DNA from: Drosophila persimilis
Lineage: Eukaryota; Arthropoda; Insecta; Diptera; Drosophilidae
DNA length: 64,000 bases
Direction: 5' to 3'
Assembly (NCBI RefSeq): GCF_003286085.1
Contig: NW_020825313.1
Coordinates: 3,162,001 to 3,226,000 of the forward strand
The position numbers and the translations under genes were made by a program. Every line of letters starts with the position of its first letter. Position 1 is the stretch's first letter. Positions 23,068 through 32,428 of this stretch are shown in pieces. The notes beneath the pieces are model-generated. The model made no database searches. It had not been told where the DNA came from and saw only the letters and a program-made list of their open reading frames with translations.

Positions 23068-23858
23068 TCATAGCCGATGACTGCAAATCGCCGAACCATA
23101 CCAACGAACCCAAATTGAAGTCGCCAACAACGCAGAGGTGCTGACGGTCTCGCAGATTACTATAAATGTTGGCAATGTTCTATGTGTGCGCCTTGTATAT
23201 TTCATAGCTGCTATTCGGTGGAATGTAGGATGCGCTAATAAATAGCGTCTCCAACTGGCCAGAGTCTCCATCCAGGAGACAAATCCGATCTGACGGCCAC
23301 AATGACCCCACCTCCTCTGCAGCATTTCGTTTTGGCACAATCTCTGTCCCTACGAAACACCTCGAAAAAGCTAGGATCGAAGTATTCGTTGTCGAAAAAG
23401 TTTGAATTGAGCCAGGTATCAACCAAAATGACAATGTCGAAGTCACACGTGGAGGTAGCCACGATGACAGCCTTGGTGCGCATGCCCGCTATATTTTGGA
23501 AAAAAATTCGTATAGACTTGGCACCATCCATCTGCACGGCCTCAGAAAGTGGCGGTGCCGTCCTGTTAGCGGCCACGGAAGATGGGTCCAAACGAGGGTC
23601 AGCCATATCCAACTCCAAATCGGGTTGGGGAGCAGCAGCTGATCCCAAGGTGGCGGCCACTAACCGTGGAGACATTAAGTCGATCGCCGGCTTTGGCCTA
23701 TTGGAATCCTTTCTTGGAGCCATCGGCTTCACGCGCTCATGAGAATTGATCGAAAGAGTCTGAAAATCAGACTTCAGACCCCCCCGATAATGGTTTTCAA
23801 GCTTCAGAACCTTGTCGTTAAGCTCATCTATTTTCGAATGCGAGTCATTCGCAACCAC
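23068..23858 (-). pseudogene. LINE endonuclease with gag tail, frameshifted
   Basis: The frame starting at 23858 first encodes a coiled, proline-rich stretch, then IRIFFQNIAGMRTK, the endonuclease start with its metal-binding Asn, and DIVILVDTWLNSNF with the expected catalytic acidic position replaced (the usual E in ETWL reads DTWL). Frame changes at about 23300 continue the domain (LETLFISASYIPPNSS). The remaining endonuclease, including the SDH-type end, is scattered in 23340-22830. Confidence 0.75.
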
Positions 23859-24012
23859 ACGTCATGCAAATGAAACGCTCGGCGGCACAAAGAAGAACAG
23901 CGGACAGCCTCAAAGCAACGAAGCTGAGCGGCAGTTACGTCCGAATTGCATTCCGAGCAGTAATAAAGCGACATAGCAAAAACACGACCGAACGCAGTGA
24001 GAGCTGACTAAT

Positions 24013-24086
24013 CACAATTTTTGTTTCAAGTGATTATCATCATTAGCCTATGGAAAACTATATATGAAACAGCAACATTAAAAACG
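24013..24086 (+). pseudogene. Polinton unit 0 polymerase sliver
   Basis: TTTTTGTTTCAAGTG and ATCATTAGCCTATGGAA, then CTATATATGAAACAGCA, match unit A at 29350-29435. About 15 bp are missing in the middle. Confidence 0.75.
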
Positions 24087-24640
24087 AGGGAGAACGTTGT
24101 GAGTTGCTGCTGGGACCGCAACTCTACATTTATACCCGATACATAGTCAGTATGGCTACATTAAACGACAAAGAGTGCGTGCGAGAGAGACAGAAAATCA
24201 CTCAGAACGTGTCTACGGGCGCTGCGTAGCCACTGCAAATTGATTTGTTACTTTTGGCTAGAATAATAATCCGATCTGATTCGGATTCGGCAAGATTCGG
24301 CAGTCTGTTAGATATGGCCATTCTCTATGATTGTGCGTTTTTAATTTTCTCCTATCTTCAAAATTGTTGTTGCCACAGATTTTAGTCTTTTGTGGGGTGG
24401 AAGGAGGTGGGGCGAAATTTTGAAGCACATTTGTAGCTGTGAGCTCTCTACAGTGAGCACAAAGAAATACACTTGTAACAGTGAGTTCGGCAGTGAAAAA
24501 TTACAAATAGTTTTGTAACAGTGAGAGCTCTACAGTCAGGTATAAAAGTCTCTGAAATCTGTGGATGCCACAGATTTTCGTTATTTACGGAGGCGGAAAG
24601 GGGTAAGGCGAAGTTTTTTTCTATTCTTGGACGTTGACAT
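24087..24640 (+). repeat. DINE-like arm, left
   Basis: This begins CGAGGGAGAACGTTGTGAGTTGCTGC, then TTTATACCCGATAC, AGAGTGCGTGCGAGAGAGACAGAAAATCA and the repeated CACAGATTTT...GGGGCGAAATTTTGA blocks. The same string occurs at 54866-55700 and, inverted, at 26451-26935. This is INE-1/DINE-1 (Helentron-related) sequence as I know it from Drosophila. Confidence 0.65.
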
Positions 24641-26450
24641 GCAATGACTGCATCTTTCAAGAGGCGATGCAGTTACTGCACCGTCAAGTGGCCCGTGTGA
24701 AACCAGCAGACCGAGGGGCGCTGCATGAAGCACGGTGCGTAGCCGAACCAAACGCGAACATGCAAGAAAGATAGCTATTAGACTAACATTCGAGGAAAAT
24801 TAGCACTAAACTTACTAAGAAACTAAGCATGCAATCAAAATACAAATACCACTACAGTTACTAATTAATAGAAAGGTGTGTAAGGATTAATAATTTAATA
24901 AGAGGAAGAGAATTAGTGGTGGATATAATATGGTAGAGGGAATTATAATCCGAGCATAAGACCCTAAACGGTTCATGCAAGGAATAATTCGATCTACAAA
25001 GTGGAAAGAACAACGGTATACAATTTCTAGTCAGTCTAATAGGAATCGTGAAGTTTATGCGGCTCAACAGATTAGGGCTGTCTATGTCACCCCCGATCAA
25101 GTTGAGCATAAATATCACACCAAGCATTTGTCTACGGTTAACTAAGGATGGGAAGTTTACTAATAGTAGTCTACTAGAGTAAGATGGGAGTCTTACACCC
25201 GCACCAAACACAGGAGATCGTATTCTAAGATCGGACGAACAAGCGAGGTATAGAGAGTCTTTGTTATATAGGGGTCGTCAAATTCCTTTGACCACCTCTT
25301 TATAAACCCAAGCACGCCCATGGCCTTATTTACCATGGTAGAAATGGTAAAATGTGATCGGAAAACAAGAGTACCACCACATAGGGTATAGGGAGCCAAC
25401 AAAGGGCTAGAACGATGAAATGTCATAGCTTTGCCTTTCGAGGCATTAAGGTGTAACAAGTTTGCACAACACCATGACTGAAAGTTATTGAGATCGGATT
25501 GCAAGCGAGAATGAAATGAAATGTCCTTGTACTGAACACACAGTTTAACATCATCCGCATACATAAGTACTCGAGAGTATGTTAATACAGAAAGCCAGTC
25601 ATTAATAAAGAGGGTGAAGAGTAAGGGGCCTATATGGCTGCCCTGTGGAACTCCTTTGCTGGTAAAGAGAAGGAGTTTTTGAAGAGGACTCTTTGAGACC
25701 TGGAACAAAGATAGCTCGAAATCCATCTCAGGAGGTTGGGCGGAAACCCTAAAAGGTCAAGTTTATGCGCTAAAAGGGAATGGTTTACAGAGTCGAATGC
25801 TTTACTAAAATCGGTGTAAATAACATCCGTCTGTAAGTTACCTTGAAAGCCTTTAATAATGAAAGAGGTAAACTCTAACAAGTTCGTGGTGATTGATCGC
25901 CGCCTTATAAATCCATGCTGAGTTGGAGATATAAGTGACTTGCAGAGATGTTGCAAGTGCGGAGTTAATACCTTCTTAAACATTTTGGGAATAGCGGATA
26001 ACTTTGCTATACCTCTATAATTTTTTGCATCAGACTTGCTACCTTTTTTATGGAGAGGAATTATAAACGATTCCTTCCAGATCGGGGGGAAGCAAGAAGA
26101 ATCAATGGACAGGGTGAATAGTTTAAGCAAAGATCCACACAGAGCCTCGGCGCAGTACCTGAGTACACAACCTGGAACCCCGTCTGGACCCGGTGAAAAC
26201 ACCGGCTTAACTAGTCGAAGATCATGAAGTAAAGAACATTAATTTAACAAGGGACTGAAAATGCCGTTAGACCTCGGTAAACCGTATGTGTACGGATGAC
26301 CAGAGTAGCTTTCCTCAGAATAGGTGGTTTGGAAAAATTGGGCAAAAAGATCGACAATTGCCTGATCATTATTGGCCGACGTATTACAAAATGATAGCGA
26401 GGATGGGTGTGCGGACGTTCTACGCTTACTGTTTACGAAGCAGTAAAACT
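24641..26450 (-). mobile_element. jockey/CR1-group LINE, 5'-truncated
   Basis: This is the same family as 61,906-64,000. The RT frames are 26202-25630 and 25726-25193: FSPGPDGVPGCVLRYCA, DVIYTDFSKAFDSV, GVPQGSHIGPLLFTLFINDW and LMYADDVKLC. The last frame, 25211-24861, ends in a complete C-terminus. Frameshifts lie at about 25640 (the GVPQG box) and 25200, and a deletion removes the thumb near 25205. The 3' UTR runs to about 24641. At 26451 homology to the longer copy stops. Confidence 0.8.
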
Positions 26451-26940
26451 GCTGTAAAACTTGAAATGCAGGTTCGATATAATAGGAATGTGCATACAAA
26501 ATTTGGTTTCTCTAGCTCTTATAGTCTCTGAGATCTAGTTGCTAATGTTTGGCGCTAAGCAAAGCCGGCTATGATACTTGTGTGTTAGAGAAAAAATGGT
26601 TTTCTTCATTCTGGCTATAATATTGATACGATCCAGTTCAGATTCTGCAGTCTAGAAGATATGGTCATTCTCTACGATTATATCGGATTGCTGAATCTGA
26701 ATCAGATCAGATCATTTTTATAGCCAAAGGAAACAAATCAATTTGCACTGGCTAAGCAGCGCCCGACGTCACGCTCAGACTGATTTTCTGTCTCTCTCGC
26801 ACGCACTCTTTGTCGTGTCGCTTAATATTAGCGGCGTCTGCCGGAGGAGAGCCATACTGACTTAGTATCGGGTATAAATGTAGAATTGCGGTGTACGCAG
26901 CAACTCACAACGTTCCCCCTCGTTGAAATTGTGGATGCCC
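26451..26940 (-). repeat. DINE-like arm, right (inverted)
   Basis: This is the reverse complement of the left arm type. It ends GGTATAAATGTAGAATTGCGGTGTACGCAGCAACTCACAACGTTCCCCCTCG (the sense of its terminus is the mirror of 24087-24145). A short extra, TTGAAATTGTGGATG, follows before polymerase sequence resumes. Confidence 0.65.
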
Positions 26941-27198
26941 GAGATAAGTTAACAATACCATCATCCTATCGGTGCCAGAACATACGGCAAGACATCATTT
27001 ATTATGAAGGAGAAAGAAGATTATGAAGTCAATGAGAATGGAAAAAACGTTATGGGACCCACAGTGAGGACTAAGAAAATTCGGACTCACCACATAAACT
27101 TGCTTGGAATTAAAAGTGATAAAATGCAAATTATGCATTATGCATATACATATAACGTGCATGAGGAAATTATGTTATTCACAACATAGTAAATCCCA
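26941..27198 (+). pseudogene. Polinton unit 0 polymerase fragment
   Basis: GATAAGTTAACAATACCATC resumes the polymerase at the base after the DINE insertion. A deletion of about 110 bp removes the GIEFPITSKGI part. It runs to CATAGTAAATCCCA, where it is joined to the right TIR. Confidence 0.78.
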
Positions 27199-27584
27199 AG
27201 TAGTTATTATATAGGCACTTTGCTATGGGACAGTGTTAGGTACACAAAGGAGGAATATAAATTATAGAGAAAGTAGAAAGGTTCAAGGGCATCGAAACCG
27301 TTTTTCAGGAAACACTTAAAAAATACCTCTAAAGTATCACATTAGATTCATTGCAAAGGGATGACCTACCTGTTTGAGGGTTGTTTGAATCACAACACGG
27401 GACCAATCGTAAAAACAGGTTCATTGACAGTAAGAGGGAGGAGAGAGAATATAAATGAGCGAAGGATCGATTTGAGAGGATTTTACATGGTTGAGAAGGA
27501 GGATTGAGATCGAAGTTAGTTCACATTATCACCGATAGGTGGCGCCACCAAGTAGTAAGGATAAGGGACGGCCGTATATTTACT
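27199..27584 (+). repeat. Polinton right TIR (outer part), unit 0
   Basis: This is the same sequence and orientation as 60995-61350. It ends ...GGCCGTATATTTACT, so that the element terminus is 5'-AG...CT-3', as in known Polintons. The next bases are ATAAGT, the possible 6-bp target site, and the left TIR of unit A starts 10 bp on. Confidence 0.8.
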
Positions 27585-27671
27585 ATAAGTAGCTTGTCCA
27601 TAGCAATGTGCCTGTATAATAACTACTCACAGCTAACAGCTAGTACATAAACTAGTAATCTTTCAACAACG

Positions 27672-28028
27672 ATGGATGACCTCGAAATCATTTTTATCGA
27701 TTCCCAACCGGAATCAACCATAAATCTGGACTCTCAGCCGAGCTCCATAGACCTGTCCTTGATGTTTGGGATTAAGACCCAAACCTATCTCGAGAGCAAC
27801 TTGACCTGGTTGAGTGACATTAAATGGGATGATGACGACGATGACCCAAGGAATGCAACGCCTAATAATGATAATCCATCATACATTTTCCCGGATGATG
27901 ACAACATTTTCGATTTAGTAGATGATCAGGATGATGATAAAAGATCTCAACTCCAGGAACTACTTCGGGACGAAGATGATGATGACTTAATTGCTGCGGT
28001 AAAATTAGCTGAGGCGAAATTTTTATAA
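27672..28028 (+). CDS. TIR-encoded acidic protein (intact copy)
   Basis: The product is 118 residues and strongly acidic, with runs such as WDDDDDDPRN, PDDDNIFDLVDDQDDDK and DEDDDDL, and a short hydrophobic C-terminus. I do not recognise a domain. The gene lies wholly inside the terminal inverted repeat, so a complete Polinton would carry one copy at each end, both reading inwards. An upstream TATATAA-like box is present in the TIR of other units (CCTATATAATAAC); here it reads CCTGTATAATAAC. The first ATG after TTTCAACAACG is used in every copy. Acidic proteins could bind basic proteins or DNA-binding partners, but that is a guess. Confidence 0.65.
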   Translation: MDDLEIIFIDSQPESTINLDSQPSSIDLSLMFGIKTQTYLESNLTWLSDIKWDDDDDDPRNATPNNDNPSYIFPDDDNIFDLVDDQDDDKRSQLQELLRDEDDDDLIAAVKLAEAKFL

Positions 28029-28474
28029 TACGAATACATATTTATATAATAAGAATATTTTATATATTTTTCTAAAAATAATATATACATATGTATATAA
28101 TAAATATAACACATTTAACCAATATTTATTTTAAATGTTTTCTGTTTTACTTTTGATTGGTTGAATTTCACTTCCTCTTATTACAAGAGAATCATAGGAT
28201 TCGTTTGAAACAGGTTTCTTCCACGTGAGGATTACACAAAAAGAATAAGTGGATTTCAGGTAGAATAGAGGTTGTAACCTTTCCCTCATATTATTAGATT
28301 GAACCAGTAGGAATCGTTTGAAACAGGTTTGGGAGCAGGTACTGTTTGTTTTGGATATAAAAGATTAAGAAGGTGTTTGGGGGCCTAAAAAGATACCATT
28401 TAAAAAGGAAACCCTTAGTCCTATTTCAATAGTGAAAGTGGTTAGTTCGATACAAAAAAAAAAATTAACTTAAA

Positions 28475-28882
28475 ATGGCATCAAAAGTTAAGTGCAACAT
28501 GTGTGATAAGTCCGTTGACTTTTCAGAGTTTCAATCTCATTATGAGAGATGCTCTGATTTGCGTAATAATGTGGAGTGTGACCTTTGCTCTAAGTCCATC
28601 GACTTAATAGAGTTTGATAGTCATTATGAAGCATGCTTGGGACCTAGGAATGCTTTCGAGATTCTTATGAGCAAAGGATCTAATTCAAGTGATCTTCAAG
28701 GTCCTTCAACGTCAGGAGCTTCAAAACGGCCTCGATTGGATACTCCGATGGAACTAAGGATTATTGACTGTTCAATTTGCGGTGAAAGTTACCCTTCGTC
28801 TAGGGAAAGACGCCATATGATATCGGACAAACATAAGAATGCAAGATCAGCTCAACTAGAGAAAATGAAAACGTTATTTTAA
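28475..28882 (+). pseudogene. Polymerase N-terminal zinc fingers, unit A
   Basis: Three zinc-finger-like motifs lie in series: CNMCDKSVDFSEFQSHYERC and CDLCSKSIDLIEFDSHYEAC, two tandem C2HC fingers of the same spacing, then CSICGESYPSSRERRHMISDKH, a C2H2 form. A linker with SGASKRPRLDTP, a possible nuclear localisation signal, lies between. This is the front of the polymerase gene in this family. One base is missing at about 28861 (GAGAAAATG against GAGGAAAATG in other units), which ends the frame. Confidence 0.8.
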
Positions 28883-31443
28883 TTTCAACGGAGTCGCGAT
28901 TTCCTTTAAAATCATATCGTGTTCACTCAAATAAAAGTGAACAGATTGATTTAAAAGAGTTTTTTCATGATTGCAAAAATGATATTATCAATTTATTGCG
29001 TCACTGCATGAGTGAGTACAGATCCATAAAATACAATTTAAAAGTATATGGATTATACGTTAAAAACACTGATGATGAAAGCTTAACAGAAACAATGAAG
29101 CATTTCATTACTCCATACAAACCAATATATGAAAACGAGCTGATTGATGATCATCTAAATGATACCATAGAAAATTTGATAACTCTCAGCAGTGAATTCC
29201 AGGAGAAGGATTCAGGTTGGGCAATAAAGTGTTTTAAATATTTTGAACTTACCATGATAAAACTAGAGCATATCGCTGCAAACAGGTTTATCCAAGCTCC
29301 CAAAAAAATTAAGTCACGAAATGCACTCATAAATGTTAAAAATGACGATGATTTTTGTTTCAAGTGGTGTGTTTTAGCATCATTAGCCTATGGAACACAC
29401 CTTAAAACTATATATCAAACAGCAGCATTAAAAAAAATTTCCCGAGATAAGTTAACAATACCATCATCCTATCGATGCGGAAACATACGGCAAGACATCA
29501 TTTATTATGAAGGAGTAAGATTAAATTTTTCCGGAATTGAGTTTCCAATAACAAGCAAAGGAATTAAGCGATTCGAATCAGCAAATGAGGATTTTAGCAT
29601 CAATGTTTATGAAGTCGATGAGAATGGAAAAAACGTTGTGGGACCCACAGTGAGGACTAAGAAAATTCGGACTCACCACATAAACTTGCTTGGAATTAAT
29701 AGTGATAATATGCAAATGATGCATTATGCATATATAACGTGCATGAGAAAATTATGTTATTCACAACATAGTAAATCCCATAATACTGCATATTTTTGCG
29801 AGAACTGCTTGCAATTTTATAGTACAACAAATACTATACATGACACTAAAGAGTGTGGAAAAGTTGCTGCTTTGTATCCTGAACCTAATACCAAAACTGT
29901 ATTCAAAAGTTTTTCTAAAAAACTATCTCCACCAGTAGTAATTTATGCTGACATCGAAGCAGTTTTGGAAAATAAATCGATATAAATCTTAATGATCCAT
30001 CAAAATCATCAACTACTATGGCACAGAGGCATACAGCATGTGCAGCATCATTTTATATTGTACATAAATACAATGAACATCTAAATGAGATGTGGACATA
30101 CGAAGGTAAATATTTTAACATTCCAGCAAAGGCAATAAACTCATAAACATTATGATTTCGTTATTTCAGGACCTATAAAAAACCAATCTACCAGTTTAAC
30201 ATTTGGGATGAGGATTACCAGGAACACGGTGTTTGCTATGCCTGCGAGAAACAAATTTCTGATGATGATCGAGAAAAATTCTTTGATCAGTTTACAGGAC
30301 AATATGTAGGTCCTATTCATAAGCTGTGTAAACAGACATTTAGATTAAGCGATCCCTTTTTCCCGGTAGTTTTTCATAACTTGTCTCGTTATGATATACA
30401 TTTATTTGTTACATCAATATAAGATGAAGTAAGACCCATTCCTTGCAATAAAGAGTTATATATTGCGTTAACTCAAATTTGTAAGCTCGATGAATCTTAT
30501 CTTCATCAATATAAAATTAGATATATAGATTCAAATAGATTTTTAAATTCAAGCTTAGAAAAACTCGCTAGTTATATGAACATAGCGAATTTTAAAATTT
30601 TGAAAACTAAATATCAAGGTGAAAAATTTGATATGCTACGACGAAAGCGAGTATTTCCCTATGATTATTTGGATAGTTTTGAAAAATTTGATGAATCCCT
30701 GCTTCCTTCGCGAGATAATTTTTATAATTCACTGAATGATGACGAATGTAGTGTTGAAGACTACAACTTTGCTCAGAAGGTTTTAATTTAATTTAAATCT
30801 ATTTGCATTTAATTGCAAATCTATTAGAGATTATTTAAAATTATATTTGGAAAGCGATGTTTTAATTCTTGCTGATGTATTTGAGAATTTTAGGAGTCTT
30901 TGTTCCCGAGTGTACAGGTTAGACCCCATTAATTATGTTACTGCTCCTTCAGTTTCATGGGATGCAATGTTAAAATACACAAGGGTAGAATTAGAACTTG
31001 TTAGTGATCCTGACATTTATAATTTTTTAAAAACTGCTGTTCGTGGAGGGTTGTCCCAATGTACTCAACGGATTGCAACAGCAAATAACAAATATTTAAA
31101 TAATAAATTTAAGCCTACCGAACCCATAAATTTCCTTTCATATATTGACGCCAACAACTTATATGGATGGGCTATGAGTCAACCCCTTCCATTTTCTAAT
31201 TTTAAATTTCTAAGAAACGATGAAATTTCATCTTTCAACGTTCTTAGCATATCGGCATCTAGTGATGTTGGATATATTTTAGAAGTAGATATGCGATATC
31301 CTGATGATATTCATAATAAGCATAATAGTTTACCTTTTTGCCCCGAAAATAAGATTGCACCAGGAGGAAATCAGACAAAACTAATAGCTGACTTAACTGA
31401 TAAAAAGAACTATATAATCCATTTGAAGCAGCTACAGTTATGT
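28862..31443 (+). pseudogene. Polinton DNA polymerase B, unit A, broken and cut by LINE
   Basis: The remains of a protein-primed family B polymerase lie in frames 28883-29985, 30150-30420, 30423-30791 and 30793-31443. VVIYADIEAVL near 29940 is the first exonuclease motif; FHNLSRYDIHLF near 30380 is the second. The palm motif SYIDANNLYGWAM is near 31140. Breaks are a frameshift at 29985, stops around 30145-30160, TAA at 30421 and a shift at 30791. The LINE interrupts after QLQLC. All of these breaks also occur in units 2 and B, so the gene was dead before the array formed. Confidence 0.88.
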
Positions 31444-31585
31444 CTGATGAGCTCGTGAGGTAGCTCAAAGGGGGCCTAGCTGAGGCCACCGGGCGGGTCG
31501 CGTGTTGCGGATAGCGATCGGCCTACCTCGGTAGGTCAGCTGCGAATAAGCGGGCATCCCTCACGGGAGAGTACCGAAATAAGCA

Positions 31586-32428
31586 CCGGTAGCAAAGCGC
31601 TCCAGAGTACTGCCAAATGTCTCCTTTGCGCAGATTGCCAAGGAGAGGATGCTAATTGGTGTCCTCGACAAAGGCAGCGCAGAGGGTAGAATCCCAAGGA
31701 GTCAGTGAAAGTGGGTGGAAGCGGCACTGGCCGAACGCTGCTTCGAACTCCTCGACAAAGAACCTGGACCTCCGCCAGTCTGCAAGGACATGGGGTGGTT
31801 CCAGGGCAATGTTAAGATAATTGCCTGCGAAGACGAGCGCTCTGTAAAGCTTTATAAAGCGGCGGTAGCGCAGGTCGGCGAGGTCAATGCTGGGGCGAAA
31901 CTCGTCGCAGTCGACTGGAGCGAGGTGCCCAGCAGACCGAGGGCCAGAATTTGGGTGCCGGCTACCTTTAAGGAGCCAGAACGCATCCTCAAGATGCTGC
32001 AGAGATGCAACCCAGGACTACCAACCTCAGATTGGAAGGTAGCCAGGTAGGTTGAGACGACACAAGGGCCGACTAACCAGGCAGTGCTCGTTCTCAATAA
32101 AGAGTCGCTGGCCCCGATAGAGGCAGCAAAAGGAGAGCTAAACTTCGGCTTCAGCTCGGTCACCATCAAGGTGTACAAATCGGACGCGGCGGCCGCGGCG
32201 CTTCCTGTCGTCAACCCAGACGTGCAGGATGTCGCTGCGGAGATCGAAGCGCCTGACGACGAGCTAAAGCCAGACCAGGAAAGCTTCTCCTCAGAGACAG
32301 AGCTGATGCTCGACTTTGAGTCAATGTGCCGAGAGAGAGTCTCAGATGACTCGGACGCGGACATCACGGTGGTGGAGAATCTTGAAGATGGTCCTAAGGA
32401 TCCTTCAAATAAATCTCCACCACTGTAA
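31586..32428 (+). pseudogene. LOA LINE ORF1 (Gag), 5'-deleted
   Basis: Only the second part remains: VAKRSR...VSFAQIAKERMLIGVLDKG, then after an in-frame TGA (about 31694) the domain ALAERCFELLDKEP to MLQRCNPGLPTSDWKVAR (DUF4780-like, found in Drosophila LINE Gag proteins), an in-frame TAG at 32048, and an acidic tail to 32428. All three blocks are in one frame. Confidence 0.75.

Larger units (their letters stand above)
20751..24012 (-). mobile_element. jockey/CR1-group LINE inserted in unit 0
   Basis: The minus-strand order is a gag tail, endonuclease (23858-23068), RT (22618-21554) and a C-terminal part (21280-20841). The 3' end has an AATAAATAAATA tail at 20751-20765, and the 5' end lies at about 24006 in CTCACTGCGTTCGGTCGTG. 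It sits between AATTACGATGAT and AATCACAATTTTTG of the interrupted polymerase, plausibly a worn target duplication. Confidence 0.75.
19685..27584 (+). mobile_element. Polinton unit 0, decayed and thrice interrupted
   Basis: Polinton pieces in correct order are 19685-20750 (inner TIR part and zinc-finger/polymerase start), 24013-24086 and 26941-27198 (polymerase), then 27199-27584 (right TIR). Between them lie a jockey/CR1 LINE and an inverted DINE pair holding another LINE. A large deletion joins polymerase directly to the outer right TIR. The left end is cut off by the mariner remnant. It is more diverged than units A to B, so it is the oldest member of the array. Confidence 0.8.

Noticed and set aside
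27004-27189. Short plus-strand frame that could look like an independent gene
   Set aside because: It is a deleted piece of the unit 0 polymerase joined across a gap.
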